A stretch of 64,000 nucleotides of DNA from Nymphaea colorata (GCF_008831285.2 NC_045146.1:14625149-14689148); one strand, 5' to 3'; numbered from the stretch's first letter, positions 36,166-47,970 are shown. Numbers and translations: made by a program. Notes: generated by a model from the sequence alone, not told the origin.

Positions 36166-36405
36166 GCGTCTAAAGGGTGGGCATCCGGCCGGGCCCGGGT
36201 TTCGGCCCTGGCTTGTCCCATTTAAAATAAAATAAAATTAATTATAAAATAATTTTTTAAATATAAAATACATTTATTAATAATAAATATATATTACTAA
36301 AATAAAAATAAAAAAAATAATTTTTTAATCTAAACGTGCTTAACCAGCCGGACGGAGCTAACCCAGGCCGGGTTATCGGGCCCGACCCTACGCCAGGCTT
36401 AACCC
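36166..36405. mobile_element. Non-autonomous insertion, absent from the sister duplicate
   Basis: GC-rich ends (GGGTGGGCATCCGGCCGGGC on the left; GGGCCCGACCCTACGCCAGG on the right) flank a pure A/T core. The other duplicate near 52310 reads straight across (CACAGCCCCGTCCACTC), giving an empty site. A related element lies at 40660-40865. No clear target duplication was found. Confidence 0.6.
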
Positions 36406-37978
36406 TGTCCACTGTATGTATGACTTCTTAAAGATTTCAGCTTGCAAATTAATATGGAGATGTATATCCTAGACCCGCTTCCAAATATGCCTATGTGTTT
36501 TCACCAACACATTTATACAGCAGCAGGAAAAAGCTAAAACTTTAATTGCGGCAGATACAAAAGTGAAAAAGATGTGGATAATAAATTCGACTATTTCGAA
36601 AGTTTGTCATTTAGTAGTGGTACAAGCCTATTTATAAAACACCTTTTTGTTAAATTGGTACACATACCATACCATAAACATGCGTCTTCCACCACTCCAC
36701 ATTCACCTCACTCAATATATATATATATATTATTCATGCCGTTTCAATGCAGTTGGTTTCATAAGAAAAGTATCTAAAAGTACGTTATTTCAGTAATGAA
36801 GACAAGAAATGACTACACAAAGTTTATGATATTTAAAGTTTTTAATAAAAATGTGCAATTTACATTATTTTCCAAGCTAACTCTAGGTTTGTTCAATTTC
36901 GATGCATGCGAATTAGGGACTCTAAAAATCAGAATAAATCAGTTTTTTTAATATCAAAAACATAATTCAAGTCTCTTTTCTTAAAGAATGTTCATGAACT
37001 GTTTTACATTATTAAATTTGTGTATATTTTAGTTTGTGAGGTTCTGTGTATATTTTCATATACACATATTTTGTTCTGTGACAAATATATAAATTTGTGA
37101 CTTGAAAGGATTCATATTGCAAATAAAAGCCAGATTTAGGATGCAAATGGGTCTATAAGACCCAATTACCGACATGAAGTCAGATCTATTTAATTGGAAT
37201 CAGTAAGACAAGCTAAAAAAATAAAAAAGATAATGTTATAGTATCTGAATCGTATGGGGTCGAAATCTGATTATGCCAATAGACAAGGAGAAGTCTTGAC
37301 CAACAGGAACTGGATGTTTAGGTTGTGGCGGACACGCTTTTAGTAATTTTAAAAAGGACAGTGGACACTAAGAAACTTTTTTTTTTTTGAAGAACGAGGA
37401 CAAAATAGTTAATATGATTTTTTTTTCTTTAAATTTTATACAGAAGGGCGAAGTAGGGAACACATCAAGGTTCTTCAACTTGGTCGGACCTACTCTGGTC
37501 CGGATCAGGATTGGAATCGAACTCATATATGTAACTGGGCACATTGATCTCATATTTGTCAGTTGGTTGAGGGTGGACATGTGATTTCAATCCCTCCCAA
37601 AATAAAGGGATTGGAAGGAAAAAGAAGGGATGACCATTCCCTTTCCTTTCTTCTCCTTTCCCTTTCCTTTCTTCTCCTTTCCCTCTCATTTCCTTCCCTT
37701 CATTTTCTCTTTCATCCATTCCTTTCTCTCATTTTTCCTTCATCCAAACGTAGCGTTAGGCTCTAACACCATTAAAGAGAGACAAAAAAAGAAATTAAGT
37801 GGTTCGATGAGAAAGAGAGAGAAGAGAGAGAGAGCCTCTTTGTCCACAATGATAAATTTTCTCTCTGAGTATCTATGTTATTTTGAGAGAGGTTCTAATA
37901 TATATTATGTGTGTAGAACAATTTGTTGCATCGGTTTCTTAATCTTTTGGATTTAGCGGTTCACAACAATTATATCTA

Positions 37979-38345
37979 TTGTTAATATTGGCAATGACAC
38001 ATGTAGAACCCTTTGTTTCTTTATCCTTTTGATTGTAAGGTTTATAACAATTATCTTCTTTCCTATTTTGATTGTAAGGTTTATAACAATTATCTTCTAT
38101 CCTAAAATTCAGCTTGTTCACAACAATTATCTCTATTGTTAATATTGGCAATGACACATGTAGAACCCTTAGTTTCTTTATCTTTTTTATTGTAAGGTTT
38201 ATAACAATTATCTTCTTTCCTAAAATTCAGCTTGTTAATATTGGCAATGACACCTGTAGAACCCTTAGTTTCCTTATTTTTTGGATTGTAAGGTTTATAA
38301 CAATTATCTCATTTCCTAAAATTCGACTTACTAACATTGGCAATT
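37979..38345. repeat. Tandem repeat of ~96-bp unit
   Basis: The unit begins TTAATATTGGCAATGACACC and ends AAATTCAGCTTG. Here there are about 3.5 copies, some truncated. The homologous loci carry about two each (30670-30865 and 53850-54030). Confidence 0.85.
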
Positions 38346-38726
38346 ACGCTCATATAGCTTATCAGGGATGGAGGCAGGGGCCTTGTTCTCCCTCAAATTT
38401 TAAAAAATTCAAAAAACTATATGCAAATTTCAAAAAATTTAGTTTAGCGTAATAAAAGATTTTAAAATTTCTATTTCAGCTCATGTTAAATTTTTGAAAT
38501 TATTATTTGGTTCTTGCAACGAAAAAAAACTGTTTTTGATTGCATGCTTTCCATCTTGAGCTGGATTCTTTTTCTTCAAGGGAGGTTTGATAGCCTTAGA
38601 TTTGTAGATTAACCTGGCATGTTTTCACTAATGTGGCAAAACGATAAAACCCATGGTTCATTAAACTAAAGATATATATATATATATATGGAGAGAGAAA
38701 GAGACCTTGTACTCCCATTAAATTAA

Positions 38727-39190
38727 AAGAGTTACATGATTGATTGTGAGTTTCTTACGCATCAGTGGCGGGCAATAACACTAAGAATGGTGGATTGTTC
38801 AGGTTTTCATAGCATCTATGGAGTGCTTCGATGCTCAAATTGGTTATTCAACAACTGGAAAAGGTGTTCTCTAAAATTGATCTCAAATCAGTGTATCAGC
38901 AGTTGAGAATATTATTGAAGTTACTCACATCTTGGCGTTGTGTGGATCTCATGAACATGAATGCATGTAGAAGTGTCATGGTCACTCATTGTTTTTAGCT
39001 TTTTTATTTATATGAAGTATAGAATTCATTGAGTCTTGGCAAATGTCGCAATGATCTTGTGGCTATCACTTAAACTATTAATTCTGGTTGATGAAGTTGG
39101 GAAGCTAAAAGAATTTTTAAAAAAATCACAATATTTAGAATATCATTGTGCAGCAAGTTTACTTACATGTTTGATGGTGGTTTTTAAGTT
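38727..39190 (+). pseudogene. Ty3/gypsy reverse-transcriptase relic, second copy
   Basis: Near copy of 28939-29400, with frame breaks around a VFSKIDLKSVYQQL-like core. Here it is joined directly to the (TA)n-GAGAGA end of the interspersed repeat, unlike the first copy. Confidence 0.55.
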
Positions 39191-39219
39191 TTTTTTTTTT
39201 TCTCTTTCCTGCGTCCTAA

Positions 39220-41155
39220 GTTAGTGTTTGATGATATGAGGTAGCATTGTAAGGTAAACATATGGTCTTAGTAGTGTGAATCTTACGTCAGCATTACATG
39301 TAAAAAACAGGTTGGATGGATCGAGGATATCCGACTTTGAATCCATGAATCTGAAATTCTGGTGATTTCATATCATTGTGGATCTCAAATCCATGGTGAA
39401 ACAAGGAGGATTTAACCTTTCCTTAGACCTATGGTTTTTCAATGTAAAACAGATTTTACAATTGTAAATCTAAAATCTACCGTTTATTTAGACAGTAGAT
39501 CTCTCCTGCCCCTGTGGACAGGCTTTTACGGACAACATGCAGCTTTCGAGATTCGACGGAGACGCCACCAAACTAGAGCAAGTCCACTGGCCGGCTCCAC
39601 CATTCCAAGCAGGGGCTGTCCGAGCCAACCATGTGACTTGTTCTCTCTCTATGCATCCTTTCATTGGGAATGATGGTTCAAAATATCACATTATTGATCA
39701 ATCAGCATAGCTTGAAAAATAATGGTTAAAATTTATAGATATAAATCTACACCAAATGTATCTTTCAAATCATCAATTAAGTTATGCAAAAAGATAAGGA
39801 AGACCATTGGATGAAACTGAAGGAGGCTGCTTTTCAAGTATGAAATGAAACATTTGGTTCGAAAACATGCTGTCTATATTGACTTTGAAATATTTGAAAA
39901 GTCTAATCTATAAATCAAGCATTTTAAAATAAAAAAATTATTTTTATGTTCTTTTATATATGTTGAAAAATATATGTTCCGGTGCATTTTAAACATCAAA
40001 TGTTTGTTGTCGAGGGAACGCATAATTGTTTTCTGGTTTACATCAAGCAGGACCCAATAGACAAACAGACTTGTTCAGCTTCTTCACTTAGCATTGTGTT
40101 GTAGAAGAGGGTGTGAAACAAATCAATCACGTTCATTATGTGCTCGAGGTTGGCCTTTTAACACCATAGGACCTCACCAAGAAAGAAGGTGAAGGAAATG
40201 GGCTTGCTTTAGAGATCTACCAGAGAGAGGGTTGCCAGCCATATGAGTATTATTATCTAATAAATACTTCAATGGCTCGGATTCCTCACACATGCACTTC
40301 ATTGTTTTACCTGAGGCCCAGCAGCAGCAAACTAAACCGACTTAAGAGATTGGATTTGAATTGGGTATCTGATGCCAAATGTAGATTCAACGAAGAAAAA
40401 GTTATAATAGAATCAAATCCGGCTTTTAAATTCAGATTCCTTAAACCCCAGTCTCAATAGTTTGATTTGATATCCAATCTAAATCTGATATATTGACATC
40501 AGTATGGTAGATGAAAAAAAAAAAAAAAAAACTTTTATCAACAAGTGATGTTCAAAGAAAGGAAAAGAAAAGTGGCTCCAAACTGAAGTCCTACTTTTGA
40601 AAGTACTTGTCCCTTCGCATTAGTTGGCTGGTCTTTCAATAAAAGACTTATCAACTAAGCCTAGAGTCCGGCTGGGCAGCCGCTGGGTGCCTGGTACTCG
40701 ACCCGACCCGTTAAAGATTTAAGAAAATAAATTTTTTTATTTTTTAATAATATATATTTATTATTAACAAGTATATTTTAAATTTAAAAAATTTATTTTA
40801 TAATTAAAAAATATTTTTTATTTTTAAACGGCCCGGACTGACCGGCCCTATGCCACCCTTAGTTGGAGTGGGGAGCTTATCATTTGGGTTGCGACTCATA
40901 CCACAAAAAAAAAAAAAAAAAAAACTATTGTGTTTTTTTCTTCTCTTTTTTTCTTTTTTATTTTCTTCATGCTTCAAAGTGTAAGAGTGCCTCGTTCCAG
41001 GGTTAGTTTGGAATTACAACAAAAGAAAAAGATTTGGAGACAGATAAATAAAAAAATAATTTACGAAAAGTGCGTTATAACGACATGCATCCTCCGCGGT
41101 AAGAGAGAGAGAAAGAAAGATACAAGAAAGCGTCCAACACGCAGAGGAATGCAAT
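39220..41155. other. Intergenic DNA with a GC-ended AT-core repeat
   Basis: At 40660-40865, GGCTGGGCAGCC...ACCCGACCCG and CGGCCCGG...GACCGGCCC flank a nearly pure A/T core, like the insertion at 36166-36405. Poly-A/T runs lie at 40514-40531 and 40904-40925. No gene supported. Confidence 0.5.
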
Positions 41156-42525
41156 ATGGGACGCAAAGAAAGGATCAAGGAAAAATCATTCGAAGGAGGT
41201 AAGCACCAAAGTCTTGAACTGAACCATCATTGCCGCTTCTCTTTATTTTCTCTACTTGTTGCGCTTCTTGGTGTCTTTCTTACTGTCATAGAATCATCAA
41301 ACGAAACCTGCTTCTTCAATCTCCATCGAATCTTTCTTCTTTTGCGGTGCGCTGGTGGCTGATTTCTTAAATGAATCCTAGTAATTAACCTGCTTATTTT
41401 AGTTTTTTCTTCGGTTTTTCGCTTTGTTTTTTTTCTTTGCTAATGTCTTGTGGCTGTTCGTCATTCTATTTCAAATTCTTGGTTGACCTTTTGAACCGGT
41501 TCTTGCGTGTAGAAAATTCAAGAGGACAGCACGGTCTGGTCTGCTGACGATCAAAACATGTCAGGTGTTTCAACCAAGCGCTTTTTATATGCTTCACACT
41601 CGCCCGCCATTCCTCTCAGGAGTCTGGTCCTGGTCGCGGCCGCAATCCTCTGCGAGTACCTGAAAGTAATTAAGCAACTATTAGGCTTTTTCCGACCAAC
41701 TGTTCATGAAGCTTCTGTTGGCTGTTTTAATCCGCAAATATGTGACTATAATTTTTTATCCTAACCGTAAATATAGTGCAGTTCATCTATTGTACATATA
41801 CTTCTTATACCAGTCCTTTCTAACTGGAAATACGTGCATACATGGGATTAATGGCTGCTCAGGTGTACTTCCCTTGCTGCTTCAAGTTTGGCAGAGGGCA
41901 GCTTTGTTGCTTAATCGGATTCGGCTCACACACTGATCTGGCAGATAGACTTGGAGACCAACGGTCACCTGCTTCAATGCCAATGTCGCCCAGCCTCCTG
42001 GTCAGAGGCACAGCTCGGACCCCAACACTGTTCCTGCTCAACAGCCATCATGGTTCAGCTGCCTCTAACACTCGGCAGCTTCCATGGTTCAGCTGCCTCA
42101 GGTGCCCTCTGTTCATATAGATCTGGACAGTTCGCTGGCTTCTTCCTCTACAGTTTGATCATTCCCCATCTGAATCTGATGCATTTGAACAGCGTCCGAA
42201 TCAAGCAGAAGCTCAACAAATGTTATCCTTATCAGTTCCACGTACAGGTGCGAAGAACAGTCCAACCAATCTGCCTCCATCAAAAAGTGAGCACAGACAT
42301 AATGTAGCTTCTACTGATGATAGTATGTAGCTGTACTTGCATTAGTGTTTTTCTAACTGTTGTTGCAATTTAGAATTACAGAAGCTCTAATTCATGATGA
42401 CATCCATGTGAAAAGTTTAAGGTCGTTCCAAGAGTTCATCACCTGAATTGCTTTTTCCTGCTGCCATTGGTAATGGGCAAGAGAGAAAGCACCTGCGGTT
42501 TTACACCAGTAACGTTATGTCTTGG
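41156..42525 (+). pseudogene. Decayed multi-exon gene, family unknown
   Basis: Coding-like, splice-bounded pieces follow one another on plus. ATG at 41156 gives MGRKERIKEKSFEGG up to a GTAAGC donor (~41200). A stretch after the TAG acceptor at ~41512 has a stop but later reads RHSSQESGPGRGRNPLRVPE. About 41950-42325 reads NVAQPPGQRHSSDPNTVPAQ, then, after frame changes, DHSPSESDAFEQRPNQAEAQ and SEHRHNVASTDD to a GTATGT donor. After an AAG acceptor (~42421), RSKSSSPELLFPAAIGNGQE follows in matching phase. The protein would be Pro/Ser/Gln-rich and hydrophilic. At least two frameshifts and one stop make it non-functional as read. I do not recognise the family. Confidence 0.5.
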
Positions 42526-43112
42526 ACTTTCATAAATGAAACCATCAGTTTATTATGGACGTTTCTATTTTTATTTGAAATTATACATAGTGATGAGCCG
42601 ATTATAGCTAATTATAAAATTAAATATGATACCGGATTATTTTATTTGTAACCATGTAATTTTTCTAGTTTCTGGTCCAGTTGATCCCTACTGGGCCTAA
42701 TCTACTTTCTTTCTTGATGGATTCAGTTGTTCTTGGATATGAATTGTTGAGTATTAATATCTCTTATTATTGAGTTGGATTTAGAGGAGAATCACGACAC
42801 CCACAAATATTAATGCGGTGCAAGACGTTTGGATTGCGATCGTTGAGCTTAATTTTTCAAATCGATCTCATTTTTTCCTAATTTTAGATACCCCAACCCA
42901 ATATCAATATCTCTCAATGCCAAGAGATTGGGAGAGATGTTGAATCGATCGATGCAGAATTCATGTCTAATAATTAAAAAAGAACAAGAGGCGATCGTCC
43001 TTAAAGAAGAGAGAAGAGAAGAGAAAGTCCTACCATCTACCACGCAGTTCAAGGTGATCCCACTTTCAACTTCACGCCGTTCCAATTTAATGGCCAACAA
43101 ATATTCCATCTA
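42526..43112. other. Intergenic, nothing recognised
   Basis: AT-rich DNA with short open frames on both strands only. The right edge abuts a fragment of the duplicated module. Confidence 0.45.
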
Positions 43113-43255
43113 AGCGCATGTTTATGGTATGGTATCTGTAGCAATTTAACAAAAGGGTGTTTGCGAAATAGTCTTGTACCACTACTAAATGACAAACTAG
43201 GGAAATAGTCTCATTTATTATCCACTTCTCTGTATCTGAAGTTTTAGCTTTTTCC
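43113..43255. repeat. Inverted fragment of the 36.5-kb module
   Basis: Read on minus it matches about 36530-36690 (GTTTGTCATTTAGTAGTGGT, then the ATACCATACCATAAACATGCG word). The 52.5-kb duplicate lost part of this segment. Confidence 0.7.
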
Positions 43256-44134
43256 TGCTTGCTGCTTGATTTATTGACTGGACCGCTAGATCCAGAAGGA
43301 GTGATAATAATAATAGGGCCAGGTTTACCGAAAGCTTCAATTTTAACAAACCAACGTTTTCAAAATGTGAATAATCACAAAAATCAATCACGCCTCAAGA
43401 AAAGAAACCGCCTCTTGGCTTGGTCAACCATGAGGACTGGAGATCAAAAGCAAGAGAGAGAGAGATAGAAGAGAGAGTTCAGTTGAACTCTAAGCGGACG
43501 GATGATAAGTGGAAACATATTTTGATGGTGGGCAGCCCTTGAGTGGAAAGGAAGCCTATCCTGAATACGACAACGATCGAGTGAGTATGTTATGTGTATT
43601 ATGTAGCGTAGCTAAATAGTCACCATCTTTTCTCTTTCACAATTTGCTTTTTCAGTTTCTAAGCATGCATGCATGCGCACACACAAACAAACGTAAACCA
43701 ATTTACACGGCAACCACTCTTTTCTCTCTCACTTCCCTTTCGAACTCTCTTACGCTTCTCACAGCCAAAAAACACATGTCCCTCCCATTCCTTTCGAACG
43801 TATTTTCAAGTGCCCAACAGCTAAACTTCCTCCTGAACAACAAAAATTTGTCCTCCTTCCTTGAAAAGTGTTTTCAGCTACCCACTAGCCGAACTTCCTG
43901 AACAGACAAAAATTTGTCTACCTTCATGTGTTTTCAGGTACCCCTTATTGTAATGGTTTGATGATCTGAACAAGTGATTTCTCCTTCAGGAAGTGCAGCT
44001 AATAATGGAGGACAGCCATTTTATCTGCTCATTTTATGGAAAGACGGGCCATTTAACAAAGCAATGCAAACTATAATATAAGCCAACCATAATCCACCAT
44101 AATCTGTCCCCTTACAGTTTTCCTTATTTCTTAA
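43255..44134. repeat. Outer inverted repeat, left arm
   Basis: Inverted counterpart of 48347-48870. Shared words include GCATGCATGCATGCGCACAC, the AACTCTCTTACGCTTCT region and a GATCCAGAAGGAGTGATAAT block. About 290 bases (43310-43600) are absent from the right arm. A direct third copy of its inner part lies at 50118-50475. Confidence 0.8.
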
Positions 44135-45188
44135 GATTATTAATTAATATGTTTTCAAGGTTTCAGTTACATAATTTTATGATTTTGGCACAACGTACGT
44201 GATGTTGATTGCCGCATTCACATCAAATTTTAAATGCTTATTAACATTCAAAGTCCAAAGTTCAAACATATAATCCTGCTTTTGAGATAAACTCTTGTGA
44301 GTAAACTCTGTCATTCCAGTGACTTTCCTGGCTAAGGTTCAGGTTTTTTACCCGACCCGGCCTGGTTAATAACGGGTCGGGCTCGGGGCCCTTGACTGAG
44401 GGCCCGAGAAGAATTTGATGTGAATGCGGCAATCAATATTGGGCAGTGGCAGTATATATGTTCTCAGTATATATGTTCTATCGTTCGAAATAATTCGACC
44501 AGTCGGCAGCTTTCCTTCTCAAGGTACTGTCTCTCATTTGTTCTTTCTTTTTCTTTTTTTTGTCTTCTTCTTCTTCTTCTTCTAAGCTTTGATGGCTTGT
44601 GCAGGATTGGGCAGACATCAGAATAACAGCGACAAGAAGAACCATGAAGAGATCATAAAGCTGGCGGCCAAATTTAAATGGCAACAGTGTCCCAAATGCA
44701 AAATCTATATTGAGAAAGTAGGGGGCAGCAACCACATCACTTGCAGGTGTGGTTGCAGCTTCTGCTACAAATGTGGCGCAAGATGGGCGTATCACCGATG
44801 TCAATCCTGAGAAGAGCCGACAATCCAGGCCACTATGGGAACTCTCTTGTTGATCAGACGGAAGGCATTAGGCAGCGTTGTTTGGAGAATGGCACTTTTG
44901 ACAGATGTCCTCGTTGGTCGAACTGCAGCATCGTCGTCCTCATCTCATGGATTGAAGCCTCAACTGGAAGAGGTTTACACAGTTTTACCGTTTGTATTAA
45001 ATAAATAAGGATTCCCCTTCTTGGTGCATGGTTGAATGTATTTTTCGTTCTTCCTTTCAAATAATATGTGACCAAATAAGGTAAGCGTCTACGTAAATAA
45101 AAGAATGTTTGATGGAAAAAGTGGAATGAGAATAGCCATTTCTTCTTGCTACTTCGCAGAGGACGCGACGCCGATGGGCCGGTCGCTG
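44135..45188. repeat. 2.2-kb palindrome, left arm
   Basis: The arm is almost identical to the reverse complement of 45308-46364, with only scattered substitutions and 1-3 base indels. It carries an RBR-type exon, and a shorter nested inverted pair (TTGATTGCCGCATTCACATC at 44205 and its complement near 44415). Confidence 0.92.
44605..44810 (+). pseudogene. RBR-type E3 ubiquitin ligase fragment, plus copy
   Basis: The exon follows a CT-rich tract and the acceptor GCTTGTGCAG and ends at TGA. It encodes KLAAKFKWQQCPKCKIYIEK, then GGSNHITCRCGCSFCYKCG. This CPxC...H.TC.CG..FCY.CG pattern is the IBR/Rcat zinc-binding module of RING-between-RING ubiquitin ligases. The RING1 domain, most of the IBR and any normal C-terminus are missing, so this looks like one captured exon of a larger gene rather than a working enzyme. 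A nearly identical inverted copy lies 0.9 kb away. Confidence 0.75.
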
Positions 45189-45307
45189 GTGGTCGCATAG
45201 AAATTGATGTTCCTTTCGACTTGTCTCTCTGTCTTTCTTCCGTGGACCAGACCACGGTCACACACATGCGAGACCACCGCACCAGCACTGCAGCATCACC
45301 CACCGAG
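45189..45307. other. Palindrome centre (119-bp spacer)
   Basis: Unique DNA between the two arms. It contains a small inner inverted pair (GTGGACCAGACCACGG region) and GTGGTCGC...GCGAGACCAC words near its edges. Confidence 0.8.
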
Positions 45308-46364
45308 CAGCGACCGGCCCATCGGCTTCGCGTCCTCTGCGAAGTAGCAAGAAGAAATGGCTTTTCTCATTCCACTTTTTCCATCAAACATTCTTTTATT
45401 TACGTAGACGCTTACCTTATTTGGTCACATATTATTTGAAAGGAAGAACGAAAAATACATTCAACCATGCACCAAGAAGGGGAATCCTTATTTATTTAAT
45501 ACAAACGGTAAAACTGTGTAAACCTCTTCCAGTTGAGGCTTCAATCCATGAGATGAGGACGACGATGCTGCAGTTCGACCAACGAGGACATCTGTCAAAA
45601 GTGCCATTCTCCAAACAACGCTGCCTAATGCCTTCCGTCTGATCAACAAGAGAGTTCCCATAGTGGCCTGGATTGTCGGCTCTTCTCAGGATTGACATCG
45701 GTGATACGCCCATCTTGCGCCACATTTGTAGCAGAAGCTGCAACCACACCTGCAAGTGATGTAGTTGCTGCCCCCTACTTTCTCAATATAGATTTTGCAT
45801 TTGGGACACTGTTGCCATTTAAATTTGGCCGCCAGCTTTATGATCTCTTCATGGTTCTTCTTGTCGCTGTTATTCTGATGTCTGCCCAATCCTGCACAAG
45901 CCATCAAAGCTTAGAAGAAGAAGAAGAAGAAGAAGACAAAAAAAAGAAAAAGAAAGAACAAATGGGAGACAGTACCTTGAGAAGGAAAGCTGCCGACTGG
46001 TCGAATTATTTCGAACGATAGAACATATATACTGAGAACATATATACTGCCACTGCCCAATATTGATTGCCGCATTCACATCAAATTCTTCTCGGGCCCT
46101 CAGTCAAGGGCCCCGAGCCCGACCCGTTATTAACCAGGCCGGGTCGGGTAAAAAACCTGAACCTTAGCCAGGAAAGTCACTGGAATGATAGAGTTTACTC
46201 ACAAGAGTTTATCTCAAAAGCAGGATTATATGTTTGAACTTTGAACTTTGAATGTTAATAAGCATTTAAAATGTGATGTCAATGCGGCAATCAACATCAC
46301 GTACATTGTGCCAAAATCATAAAATTATGTAACTGAAACCTTGTAAACATATTAATTAATAATC
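45308..46364. repeat. 2.2-kb palindrome, right arm
   Basis: Inverse of 44135-45188. Right of it (46365 onward) the sequence differs from the left flank, so the palindrome has a definite outer edge at GATTATTAATTAATATG. Confidence 0.92.
45686..45891 (-). pseudogene. RBR-type E3 ubiquitin ligase fragment, minus copy
   Basis: Mirror copy of 44605-44810 with the same frame, acceptor and stop. One visible amino-acid change turns GGSNHITC into GGSNYITC, replacing a histidine that is normally a conserved zinc-site residue in this module. All cysteines remain. Like its partner it is an isolated terminal fragment. Confidence 0.75.
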
Positions 46365-47577
46365 CTTTTACCTTGGCTAAGTCCACATCTCTGATGATGT
46401 CATGGATAACCACCTCTCAGTCTGCACCAAAAGGGAAATGGAATGTTCCAGACAAGCACTAACAACAAATTTAGAGAAAAGCAGCTGTTGCACGCAAATG
46501 AGAATGCAACCTGTATCTACAGAACCACAATGTCTAGTGATTTCATGCATCTCCGATAATGTTAGACCACCAAGTCTTGAGACAGATGAGAACACAAATA
46601 GAGCAGTGTCATGGCTTTGGAACCAAAAGAGCGTCGGATAGAAAAAAAGGAAAATTGTATTAATGAAACATATGTTCTTATAATACATGTTCTAGAAATA
46701 CCATGACGTAAATATAATTACACCAATGAGGTATCCTATTTCCTGAAATAATAATATTATACTTTTCTAAATCGTGCATTAATTTAAAAACATGTGTTTC
46801 AATAACATAATATTCTTCTTATCAAACACCCTCTACGGTTTTCGTGTCGGCACATTTATACAATTTCCTTGACATCAGTACTTTATCGCCATGGTGGTAC
46901 GAAGCGTTGGCGATTTTCAAATCCGGAGCTGCATGCATGGTAAACGCGCGGAAATTTTTAGCACTAATTGAACATGGTACCTTCTCGTGCCATGTTGCGA
47001 TCAAATTTGGCTTAAAATGAGAAAGCAGGCGCGATGAATAGGGCTGTAGTTCATTTACTTGGAGATGAAACAGAAACCTACAAGCAGACGGTTTCAATAC
47101 TATATTTACTTAAAGTATTGCTTTGGTTAACCTTTTTCTTTGATGTCACGGCATAATACTGCATAATTGTGTGAACTGCATATATCTAACTGCATATTAA
47201 AATAATTGTGTGAAGCTGGTGTGGGCAACTGCCCACACCAGCCACCAGGTGGCTCCCCCACTGGGAGTATCTCACTGCCTAAGCAAGAGCTGATCAATTA
47301 CTTACATTGTATTCACAACAAATTTCTTTTATTAACGCAGCTGGAGTTCTGAGAGCACCTTATCAAGTTACGTCTTGAAACTTACCTTAGGTGTCCAACT
47401 CTTAGCTTCCATCAACTAAAGGTCCATAACTTGAACTCCACACATTCAAATTCCTTTTCTCCTTTCCTAAAAAGATCAGTATTTCAAACTCATGTTCGTT
47501 GTATGCTCTCCCCACACTGCAAAACTCCAGGGTTAGTATTTCTTGCAAGGCACTTAGACATGCCTAAACATGTATAA
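46365..47577. other. Intergenic; unassigned frames only
   Basis: Minus-strand frames of 103 (46377-46688) and 91 codons (46822-47097) have no motif I know and no flanking splice structure. At 47218-47239 a GTGTGGGCAACTGCCCACAC palindrome marks another copy of the dispersed repeat seen at 12098. Confidence 0.4.
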
Positions 47578-47970
47578 AATATGAGCCTTTAGAAAAAAGT
47601 GAGGCAAAGAAGCTATCGCAAACAGAATAGATAACAATAACACTATAACAGATATTCACAGGAAAAGAATAAAAATAAAAAATAAAACAAAAAATTTTAA
47701 ACCCTTGAGTAATAAGCTATCAAGCCTTTCCTACCTTTTTCTTCTTGTCTTTGCAGAGGAAGGCCTCTAAAGGAATTCTTTTCACCCCCTAGATTTTCAA
47801 TAGAGGCTCTTCCCCGAGCCACCACACATGGGCTCCATTTCATTGTCATATGTTTTCTCTCTCTAGAGTTCTAGGATGACAAACACATTCTACTTGTGCA
47901 CATTTCTAAGTTTTACCTGCATCCCGTTTGTATTTCAGATGCATTCGTAAAGACCACCCAGACTTGAGCT
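47578..47970. repeat. Direct duplicate (partner 51898-52240)
   Basis: It begins AATATGAGCCTTTAGAAAAA and continues through CTCTTCCCCGAGCCACCACA to TTTCAGATGCATTCGT. The partner lacks about 45 bases of the middle. Same orientation, about 4.3 kb apart. Confidence 0.85.

Larger units (their letters stand above)
36118..38716. repeat. Segmental duplicate 1 (partner 52245-54310)
   Basis: The unit opens with CAATTTATGAACATTATTTTGG and includes an AT microsatellite (~36713-36730), a GACAGTGGACACTAAGAA segment and the interspersed repeat described at 30285. The partner copy matches in the same order and orientation, with indels. Inverted pieces of the same module occur at 43113-43255. The unit has no coding content. 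Confidence 0.8.

Noticed and set aside
44205-44440. A ~235-bp element bounded by TTGATTGCCGCATTCACATC inverted ends
   Set aside because: The ends pair well, but no target duplication is visible and the pair may simply be a smaller fold-back inside the palindrome arm.
46822-47097. 91-codon minus-strand frame
   Set aside because: No recognised motif and no supporting splice sites; cannot be told from chance.
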